Made by a program: the position numbers and the translations under genes. Of a DNA stretch of 6,795 bases, positions 1-5,326 are shown one piece after another; within the stretch, counting starts at the first letter, position 1; each line of letters begins with the position of its first letter. The stretch lies in the NCBI GenBank assembly GCA_900554455.1, contig USHT01000065.1, positions 1 to 6,795 of the forward strand, written 5' to 3'. The notes beneath the pieces are model-generated. The model did no database searches. It had not been told where the DNA came from and saw only the letters and a program-made list of their open reading frames with translations. The stretch comes from an uncultured Collinsella sp. GTDB taxonomy: Bacteria > Actinomycetota > Coriobacteriia > Coriobacteriales > Coriobacteriaceae.

Positions 1-740
1 TGCGGTGTGGGCTCGGGCTTGGTTTCCGGTTCGGGTTTGACCTCTGGGCTCGGTTTAACACTTGGATCGGGTTTGGAACCGCTCGTATCGGTTGCAATCA
101 AGTGCACGTCGCTGTCGAAGACGTAGCGGATGTAGTAATCGTGCCGCGTCTCGTGCGTAATCCCCTGCCCGCTGTCGAAGTCGCGGTCAACGTGTGTGCC
201 GAGGCGGGTTGAGCTGGTGAGGTTCAGTCTGTAAGGGATTTGGTCGTCGGCGTAGCCGCCTGTAAAGACAGCGGTTGCTCTAACGTGATTGTCGATCATG
301 GTCAGGGCAATAGAGACGCTGGCCTCTTTGGGGTTCTCGGTTTTTATAAGGCCTTCGGTATCGGTGTCGATCTTGAAGAGATGGACGGTGTCGTTAAGCC
401 CGTAGATGAAGTCCTCGGGTTTGTCGGGGAAATCGTATACAAACGCCTCATTCTGGACCAACATGAAGGCAGGAGGGAGCTCCAGGTCATAGTTATGGTC
501 GACAACGGTGGTAGCTGTGAGGCTGCCTTCTGCGTTGGCTTCGTTGCAGGTAATGGGTGCTGCGACATCGGTTTCGGGCATTTCTGTCGCCAGTGCTGCG
601 CAGGGTAGCAAAAGCAGTCCTGCCACAAGAATGCTTACTCCGAAGGCGGCGATTCTGGCGTCTGCATGACGCTTGACGTCGCGGATAGACAGGCCAGTCC
701 GTTTGTTATGGGTCTGCGGTGCAACATGCTGTTCATACAT
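1..740 (-). CDS. Secreted, probably cell-wall-associated surface protein, N-terminal part (C-terminus beyond the left edge)
   Basis: This frame is open from the ATG at 740-738 to the window edge (246 codons plus two bases). An AAGGAG ribosome binding site (747-752) lies 6 nt upstream of the ATG. The N-terminus is a signal peptide with a long basic n-region (R20, K23, R24, R29), a hydrophobic core at about residues 31-46, and an ALA cleavage site after residue 51. Residues ~85-218 are a mature domain rich in beta-forming residues, with many Asp and Thr and no catalytic motif I recognise. From about residue 222 the chain becomes a Lys-Pro-Glu-Pro / Lys-Pro-Ser-Pro tail, which in Gram-positive surface proteins usually spans the wall before an LPXTG sorting signal or other anchor. 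No anchor can be seen because the gene is cut. Export and surface location are well supported; the function (adhesin or other) is unknown. It is transcribed divergently from the flavoprotein gene at 1061. Confidence 0.85.
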   Translation of the reverse strand, partial: MYEQHVAPQTHNKRTGLSIRDVKRHADARIAAFGVSILVAGLLLLPCAALATEMPETDVAAPITCNEANAEGSLTATTVVDHNYDLELPPAFMLVQNEAFVYDFPDKPEDFIYGLNDTVHLFKIDTDTEGLIKTENPKEASVSIALTMIDNHVRATAVFTGGYADDQIPYRLNLTSSTRLGTHVDRDFDSGQGITHETRHDYYIRYVFDSDVHLIATDTSGSKPDPSVKPSPEVKPEPETKPEPTP

Positions 741-784
741 AAGACGCTCCTTGTTCGTAGGCCGGTTTCGCGGATCTATATTGC

Positions 785-805
785 GCCTGGCCGATGCGGC
801 TAGGC
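785..805 (-). other. Hairpin in the presumed leader of the surface-protein gene
   Basis: Read on the minus strand, GCCT-A-GCCG, CAT, CGGC-C-AGGC folds into a 9-position stem with one A/C mismatch and a 3-nt loop. On the plus strand the mismatch becomes a G-U pair. It lies about 45 nt upstream of the start codon. No U-tract follows on the minus strand, so it is not a standard terminator. It could be a regulatory leader structure or an operator. I could not match it to a known riboswitch. Confidence 0.4.
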
Positions 806-1024
806 TCTTTCACGCGAACGCTTACGCGAGCAGGGAGAAAGCTCAAGCTAATTTTCCCACAGTCGATACTTTGTGAGCAACGATTTGCTGTTCAATTTTC
901 GGAGAGAGAATCAAGACGGTCGAGGAGTTATCAGGCAATGAGATTGTGTCTAGAGAGCGCGAACGAGAGATGCGATCTACAGACGACTGAATAGCTCCAT
1001 CTGTTTTGGTTACAACGAAATGTG

Positions 1025-1042
1025 TGCCGCGCGCCTGCGGCA
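1025..1042. repeat. Perfect 6-bp inverted repeat just upstream of the flavoprotein ribosome binding site
   Basis: TGCCGC (1025-1030), a 6-bp spacer, then GCGGCA (1037-1042). The second arm ends 8 bases before the GGGAG ribosome binding site at 1050-1054. It could be a repressor operator or a leader hairpin affecting access to the ribosome binding site. The repeat itself is certain; its role is a guess. Confidence 0.5.
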
Positions 1043-1060
1043 TGAAGAAGGGAGATTCTT

Positions 1061-1591
1061 ATGAATATCGTTGTATTGAGCGGTAGCCCGCGCAAGGGCG
1101 CCAATACCGACACTATGGTCGAGGCCTTTGCCGAGACCGCGCGCGAGGCCGGCAATACGGTCGAGGTCATCCGCGTTGCCAGCAAGAAGATCGCTGGTTG
1201 TCTGGGGTGCCAGTATTGCTTCGCCCACGAGGGCACTTGCGTGCAGAAGGATGACATGGCCGACGTGATCGAGTCGCTGAAAGGCGCCGATATGGTTGTC
1301 TTCGCTTCGCCTATCTACTGGTTTGATATCACTGCGCAGGAGAAGGCCGCCATCGACCGCCTGTACGCCTTCGGTGCCACGGGCTTCCCGTTCACCAAGA
1401 CGGCCCTTTTGCTCGATAGCCACAGCGAGGGCGTCTATGATGCGGCGATCGCTATGTACAAGTCAACCTGCGCGTACTGCAAGTGGGAGGACCAGGGCAT
1501 TGTCACCGTTAGCGGTATGACCGAGCGCGACAGCATGGCATCGTCGCCCAAGTTGGAAGAGGTGCGAGAGCTCGCTCGCAAGCTCTCTTAA
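1061..1591 (+). CDS. Flavodoxin-fold NAD(P)H-dependent FMN reductase / iron-sulfur flavoprotein-like oxidoreductase
   Basis: A 176-residue cytoplasmic protein with a GGGAG ribosome binding site 6 nt before its ATG. Residues 1-16 (MNIVVLSGSPRKGANT) form the first beta strand and the FMN phosphate-binding loop of the FMN_red family. Residues 47-60 carry Cys47-X2-Cys50-X2-Cys53-X6-Cys60 followed by KDDM. This fits the compact CX2CX2CX4-7C motif that holds a 4Fe-4S cluster in iron-sulfur flavoproteins. SPIYWFDITAQEK (83-95) and the following DRLY match the conserved flavin-ring loop and adjoining helix of this family. A second CAYC pair lies at 137-140. The length is close to the family norm and nothing is missing. 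Such proteins pass electrons from NAD(P)H or ferredoxin through FMN; the physiological acceptor cannot be read from the sequence. It appears monocistronic. The family call is firm, but cluster binding is inferred from cysteine spacing only. Confidence 0.9.
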   Translation: MNIVVLSGSPRKGANTDTMVEAFAETAREAGNTVEVIRVASKKIAGCLGCQYCFAHEGTCVQKDDMADVIESLKGADMVVFASPIYWFDITAQEKAAIDRLYAFGATGFPFTKTALLLDSHSEGVYDAAIAMYKSTCAYCKWEDQGIVTVSGMTERDSMASSPKLEEVRELARKLS

Positions 1592-1600
1592 GGCAAGAAG

Positions 1601-1671
1601 AACGCATGGCAATCGGTATTGGTGGAAATGCTTGCTGTCCTTACCAAGAGGATTACTGATTGCCATGCGTT
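1601..1671. repeat. 71-bp imperfect palindrome between convergent genes
   Basis: The arms AACGCATGGCAATC (1601-1614) and GATTGCCATGCGTT (1658-1671) are perfect 14-bp inverted repeats. Pairing extends inward through GGTA/TACT (one G-U), then after a 6-nt bulge through TTGGT (1619-1623) / ACCAA (1643-1647). The palindrome begins 9 nt after the flavoprotein stop and ends 27 nt before the ATPase stop, so it could terminate or stabilise both convergent transcripts. However, neither side has a U-tract and the apical loop is large, so it is not a textbook Rho-independent terminator. It could also be a small REP/MITE-like element. Confidence 0.75.
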
Positions 1672-1698
1672 GATGTCCTTATGGACAATCTCCGCGTG

Positions 1699-2793
1699 CT
1701 AGGAGACTTTCTCGCTCAGGAACTCCCTGAATGCGGGGATGTCAAAGCCAACGAGACCACGCCCACGTTCCCCGATGACGCCGTCCTCGAGAAGGCGGCG
1801 TTTGTATTGGCTTGCGTAGTTGCTGGCGACGCCCATGCGTTTGGCTATCTCCGAGACCCTGCTGGGGCCAGAATCGGGCAGCATCGCGAGTAAAAACTCA
1901 ATGTCTTTATCGGAAAGCTCTCGATAGGTCGTTTCGAGAATGCGATTACGCAGCTCCATGCGTGCGAGTAGGGAACCCTGCTGGACATCGGATGCACTGA
2001 TTTGGGGCGAGTTCTCCGAAACATCCCAAGTGCGATATCCGACGAGCTGCATCATGTAGGGGAATCCGTCGACGGCCTTCACAGCATTCTCGAGCGCTTC
2101 TGGTGTGATTGAACGTCCTCCGGCCTCAACGGTTTTGCGAAACGCGTTTGCAATTTCAACGTCAGTGATTCGTCCTAACTGATGATATTGGGAACGCCTG
2201 AGGAACGAGACGGAATCGTTACGCAGCAACGCCGATACTTTGTAGGGCAGTCCTGCCATGAGTAGGGCAACTTTTTTACCTTCGCGTACAAAGTGCTGGT
2301 AAACAGAGGCAAATTGAAGCATTTCTTCGAGATCGACGGTGACTTCATCGATGGTAATGAGAAGTCCGATGTCATGTTTTTCGAGTTGCTTAAAGATGCC
2401 ATTCATGCGTGTGCGCCAGTTGCCCTGGACCTCTTGAGCATATGTCCAATCGATGCCCACTGGACCAATTTGAACGCCGTTTATGCGCGCATGAGGCTGT
2501 GAGAGGTAGCTATCTGCGGCTTCTTTGGTTCGCTCGATAATATCTTCGAGCATGCCTGGCATGGCGGAGACATTTGCTGCGATCCAACCGTGTTCAAGCG
2601 CCGTTTCTGAAAGGAGCGAGAGAAGCGCCGTCTTGCCCGTTCCCCTTGCGCCCGTAAAAATGGTCGACAGGTTGGGATCTCCCGGGCCGTTGATAAAGCC
2701 ACGGTTGATGTCACGCAGAATATGCTCGCGACCCGCTAGAAAGGGAGGGACGCTTCCGAACGTCGGGGTAAAGGGGTTCTTGCTGTACTCCAT
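1699..2793 (-). CDS. AAA-type (AAA_16-like) P-loop ATPase with C-terminal winged-helix domain
   Basis: A 364-residue cytoplasmic protein. I start it at the ATG at 2793-2791, which has AAAGGAG five bases upstream. A TTG 18 codons earlier would place the N-terminus inside a tandem DNA repeat and is unlikely. Walker A is GARGTGKT (48-55) and Walker B is LLITIDE (144-150, D149/E150). A hydrophobic strand, VALLMAG (175-181), fits the sensor-1 strand, and LGRITDVEIANAF (206-218) resembles the small-domain helix of this ATPase class. Residues ~290-358 form a winged helix, including SEIAKRMGVASNYASQYKRR as its helix-turn-helix, so DNA binding is likely. No transmembrane segment, nuclease or other effector domain is visible. 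Hand counts on a few lines give about 45-52% GC, lower than the topoisomerase genes, which may mark an accessory gene. The cellular role is unknown. It could be a regulator or one part of a defence or mobile-element function, but no partner gene is present here. Confidence 0.85.
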   Translation of the reverse strand: MEYSKNPFTPTFGSVPPFLAGREHILRDINRGFINGPGDPNLSTIFTGARGTGKTALLSLLSETALEHGWIAANVSAMPGMLEDIIERTKEAADSYLSQPHARINGVQIGPVGIDWTYAQEVQGNWRTRMNGIFKQLEKHDIGLLITIDEVTVDLEEMLQFASVYQHFVREGKKVALLMAGLPYKVSALLRNDSVSFLRRSQYHQLGRITDVEIANAFRKTVEAGGRSITPEALENAVKAVDGFPYMMQLVGYRTWDVSENSPQISASDVQQGSLLARMELRNRILETTYRELSDKDIEFLLAMLPDSGPSRVSEIAKRMGVASNYASQYKRRLLEDGVIGERGRGLVGFDIPAFREFLSEKVS

Positions 2794-2801
2794 GGTGACT
2801 C

Positions 2802-2858
2802 CTTTGCAAGTTTTGCTAATTTTTGCAAGTTTTGCTAATTTTTGCAAGTTTTGCTAAC
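2802..2858. repeat. Three tandem 19-bp repeats upstream of the ATPase start (putative operator/iterons)
   Basis: The unit TTTTGCAAGTTTTGCTAAT occurs at 2802-2820 (first base C), 2821-2839 and 2840-2858 (last base C). Each unit contains two related half-sites, TTTGCAAG and TTTGCTAA, giving six TTTGC cores. Their G positions are 2806, 2815, 2825, 2834, 2844 and 2853, so spacing alternates between 9 and 10 bp, close to one helical turn. Each unit also contains GCAA-GTT-TTGC, a small dyad. The array ends at the ATPase ribosome binding site (AAAGGAG on the minus strand). This suggests a multi-site binding region for a DNA-binding protein, perhaps the winged-helix ATPase itself. Confidence 0.9.
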
Positions 2859-2894
2859 AGCTGACCAAAGGGCATCGAAGCAGTGACGCTGACA

Positions 2895-2943
2895 TTTTTT
2901 ACGCAGAAAAATAAGCAGAAATCAATTTATCTGCGTTAAAAAA
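2895..2943 (-). promoter_or_regulatory. Likely ATPase promoter overlapped by an AT-rich palindrome
   Basis: On the minus strand TTGATT (2925-2920), an 18-bp spacer and TAAAAA (2901-2896) make a plausible sigma-70-type promoter. Transcription would start near 2889, leaving a leader of about 95 nt that contains the three 19-bp repeats. The same segment is an inverted repeat: ACGCAGA (2901-2907) pairs with TCTGCGT (2930-2936). The pairing extends inward through AAAT/ATTT and outward through T6/A6 with one bulged base. The U/A runs are in the wrong order for a terminator, so an operator is the better reading. An alternative weak promoter could lie within the repeats. Confidence 0.45.
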
Positions 2944-2954
2944 TAGTTGAGAAG

Positions 2955-3003
2955 AAAAACGACGAGTCCCGGGCGCAATGCCGTTGCGTTCCGGGCCTCG
3001 TCG
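2955..3003 (-). terminator. Rho-independent terminator of the topoisomerase operon
   Basis: On the minus strand the stem CGACGAG (3003-2997) / CTCGTCG (2966-2960) continues through a G/A mismatch into CCCG/CGGG pairing. An inner CGCAA/TTGCG stem is capped by a 5-nt loop. Five Us follow directly (2959-2955). It begins 37 nt after the A-subunit stop codon and separates the operon from the ATPase unit. An A-rich run on the other side of the stem could give weak activity in the opposite direction. Confidence 0.9.
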
Positions 3004-3040
3004 CTTTGAGAAGTATCTAACGGTCTCGTTGCCGTGGCAC

Positions 3041-5281
3041 CTAGTCAAACAGGCTCGGCATGTCGTTTTCCTTCATGAGGGCACCGGCAGAAGGCAGGCT
3101 CTGTGCGGTGAACTTCTCGGCCGAGACGCCGGCGCCAAGAATCTCCTCGGTTGTGCCGACGGTGGTGACCGAGCGGCCCTTCTTGGCCGTAAAGGCTTGG
3201 ACGCCCTGCGTGTTGGTTGTCGTCTTGGTCTTGAGTAGCGACGTGTTGAAGTTCATCAAGCGATAGTCGCTCGAGACCAGCGCGATGTCGCGATCTTCCT
3301 TGAGCACCTGTGCATACAGCAGTTTGCTGCCGCCGTAGATGGCGTTCTTGAGGCGCTTGCGGTTGGTCTTGGTGACGTATCCAGAAAGCGCGACGCGCAC
3401 CACGCGGCCGTTCTCAAAGACGAACAACACGTCGGCCTTGTAGTCCTCGGGGTCGATGACCCAGATGACGCTCTCGTCGGGTTCCATCTCGAGGTCGGTG
3501 GGCAGATACGAGCCCAGCTGGGCCGACTTGGTGTCCTCAAACGCCGCAACCTTGCATTTGTACACCTGGCTCTTGTTGGTAAAGACCAGCAGCTCGTGGG
3601 TGTTGGAGGACGGGAACTCGATAAAGGGTTTGTCGCCGTCCTTGTACTTGAGCGTGGTCGCCTTCTTGAGCACGCGGTCCGTCATCTTCTTAAGGTAGCC
3701 ATCGCGCGAGAGCATGATGGTCACCGGGTACTCCTCGACCTCGGGCTCCAAGCTTACCTCAATAACCTCGTGGGGCTCAATCCTGCCCGTGCGGCGCGGC
3801 ATCACGTACTTCTTGTTGACCGCGGCCAGCTCGTCGCTGATGACCTTCTTGATGTTCTCCTCGCTGGAGAGGATCTCCTCAAGCTCGGCGATCTCACCCT
3901 CGAGCTTAGCGATGTCCTTGGTGCGGTTGAGGATGTACTCCTCGTTGATGTTGCGGAGCTTAAGTTCGGCAACAAATTCGGCCTGGGTCTCGTCGATGTC
4001 GAAACCCTTCATAAGGTTGGGCACGACCTCGGCTTCGAGCTTGGTGCCGCGGATGATGGCGATGGCCTTGTCGATATCGAGCAAGATCGCCTCGAGGCCG
4101 TGCAGCAGGTGCAGGCGCTCGGACTTTTTGCCCAGGTCAAAGTTAATGCGGCGACGCGTGGACTCAATACGCCACTTGACCCACTCGTGCAGGATCTGGC
4201 GCACGCCCATAACGCGAGGGTAACCATCGACGAGCACGTTGAAGTTGCACGAGAACGAATCCTGCAGCGTGGTCGAGCGATAGAGCTTGGCCATGAGCTT
4301 GTCGGGGTCGACACCGCGCTTAAGGTCGATGGCGATGCGCAGGCCCGAGAGGTCGGTTTCATCGCGGATGTCGGCGATCTCCTTGACCTTGCCCTCTTTG
4401 GAGAGCTTAACGATGCGTTCGATGATGACATCGGTCTTGGTGGTGTAGGGGATCTCGTAGACTTCGATGATGCGCTCTTCGGGAATCCAGCGCCAGCGGG
4501 AGCGAATCTGGAAGCTGCCAAGGCCGGTCTCGATGATCTTCTCCATCTCCTCGCGGCGGTAGATAATCTCGCCGCCGGTCGAGAAGTCGGGCATGGGCAT
4601 GTACTCGAGCAGGTCGCAGTCGGGATCCTGCAGGTAGTGCATCGTGGCGGTGCAGACCTCGTTGAGGTTGAAACCGCAGATGTCGGACGCCATGGCGACG
4701 CCGATGCCCTTGTTGGCCGAGACAAGGATGTTGGGGAACGTGGTGGGCAGCAGGCGCGGCTCCTTCATGGCGCCGTCGTAGCTGTCGACGAAGTCGACCG
4801 GGTCCTTGTCGATGTCCTTGAAGATCTCGGCGCTGATGGGGGAGAGCTTGGCCTCGGTATAACGCGAGGCGGCGTAGCTCAGGTCGCCCGAATAGTACTT
4901 GCCAAAGTTGCCCTTCGACTCCACAAAGGGGGCGAGCAGTGCCTCGTTGCCGGTGGCTAGGCGCACCATCGTCTCGTAGATCGCGGCGTCGCCGTGCGGG
5001 TTGAGCTTCATGGTCTGGCCCACGATGTTGGCGCTCTTCTGGCGCTCGCCCTTGAGCAGACCCATCTTGTACATGGTGTAGAGCAGCTTGCGGTGCGAGG
5101 GCTTAAAGCCGTCGATCTCGGGGAACGCACGCGAGACGTTGACGCTCATAGCGTAGGGCATGTAGTTGACCTCGAGCGTCTGCGTGATCGGCTGATCGGT
5201 GACCTCAGAGTGCAGGCCGATGACGTTCTCGGCGTTGACCTGCTTTTTCTTTGGCTGGTTCTTCGTCTTCTTCTTTGCCAC
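3041..5281 (-). CDS. parC: Type IIA DNA topoisomerase subunit A (topoisomerase IV ParC-like / GyrA-like)
   Basis: A 746-residue breakage-reunion subunit. The start is GTG at 5281-5279 with AGAGGA four bases upstream. After a Lys-rich tail (1-14) comes the winged-helix/tower core, with YMPYAMSVNVSRAFPEIDGF (40-59), KSANIVGQTM (82-91) and the catalytic tyrosine in AASRYTE (Tyr141, preceded by Arg140). This Tyr forms the transient 5'-phosphotyrosine link while another duplex passes through. A coiled-coil segment lies around 430-490. A beta-pinwheel C-terminal domain spans about 515-746. I find no GyrA-box (QRRGGKG-like), so the enzyme is more likely a decatenating topoisomerase IV type than a supercoiling gyrase. 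The length fits ParC (~750) better than GyrA (~800-880). In the quinolone region the GyrA Ser83 and Asp87 equivalents are Ala99 and Glu103. It follows the B subunit by 45 bp and shares its operon. The family is certain; the parC rather than gyrA name is moderately sure. Confidence 0.93.
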   Translation of the reverse strand: MAKKKTKNQPKKKQVNAENVIGLHSEVTDQPITQTLEVNYMPYAMSVNVSRAFPEIDGFKPSHRKLLYTMYKMGLLKGERQKSANIVGQTMKLNPHGDAAIYETMVRLATGNEALLAPFVESKGNFGKYYSGDLSYAASRYTEAKLSPISAEIFKDIDKDPVDFVDSYDGAMKEPRLLPTTFPNILVSANKGIGVAMASDICGFNLNEVCTATMHYLQDPDCDLLEYMPMPDFSTGGEIIYRREEMEKIIETGLGSFQIRSRWRWIPEERIIEVYEIPYTTKTDVIIERIVKLSKEGKVKEIADIRDETDLSGLRIAIDLKRGVDPDKLMAKLYRSTTLQDSFSCNFNVLVDGYPRVMGVRQILHEWVKWRIESTRRRINFDLGKKSERLHLLHGLEAILLDIDKAIAIIRGTKLEAEVVPNLMKGFDIDETQAEFVAELKLRNINEEYILNRTKDIAKLEGEIAELEEILSSEENIKKVISDELAAVNKKYVMPRRTGRIEPHEVIEVSLEPEVEEYPVTIMLSRDGYLKKMTDRVLKKATTLKYKDGDKPFIEFPSSNTHELLVFTNKSQVYKCKVAAFEDTKSAQLGSYLPTDLEMEPDESVIWVIDPEDYKADVLFVFENGRVVRVALSGYVTKTNRKRLKNAIYGGSKLLYAQVLKEDRDIALVSSDYRLMNFNTSLLKTKTTTNTQGVQAFTAKKGRSVTTVGTTEEILGAGVSAEKFTAQSLPSAGALMKENDMPSLFD

Positions 5282-5326
5282 GATATCCTCTTGAACTTCT
5301 TAAGGGCCGTCGTTATCGATTTGCTG

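Larger units (their letters stand above)
741..1060. other. Divergent intergenic region (320 bp)
   Basis: This region separates the leftward surface-protein gene from the rightward flavoprotein gene, so it should hold both promoters. I see no convincing -35/-10 pair for either. The best rightward guess is TTATCA (929-934), 17 bp, then TAGAGA (952-957), which is weak. Short frames on both strands lack ribosome binding sites and resemble nothing known. The supported contents are the surface-protein ribosome binding site, the flavoprotein ribosome binding site (GGGAG, 1050-1054), and two small inverted repeats listed separately. Confidence 0.6.

Noticed and set aside
240..608. 122-codon plus-strand frame
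   Set aside because: It is antisense to the surface-protein gene, which has a good signal peptide and ribosome binding site.
843..1043. 66-codon minus-strand frame between the surface protein and flavoprotein genes
   Set aside because: It has no ribosome binding site before its ATG and no recognisable family. It could be a decayed gene, but nothing supports that.
1010..1423. 137-codon minus-strand frame
   Set aside because: It is antisense to the flavoprotein gene, whose frame carries clear family motifs.
2794..2847. 18-codon N-terminal extension of the ATPase beginning at TTG
   Set aside because: It is encoded by the tandem DNA repeat, and a strong AAAGGAG sits in front of the ATG at 2793.
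2802..2858. CRISPR array
   Set aside because: The 19-bp units are contiguous with no unique spacers between them, and no cas gene is present.
4009..4725. 238-codon minus-strand frame rich in Ser, Arg, Pro and Thr
   Set aside because: It is the shifted frame inside the ParC-like gene and has low-complexity composition typical of an out-of-frame reading.
3596..4960. 454-codon plus-strand open frame
   Set aside because: It lies wholly antisense to the ParC-like gene. Its protein is rich in Leu, Val, Asp and Gly, as expected from the complement of high-GC codons, and it has no conserved motif.
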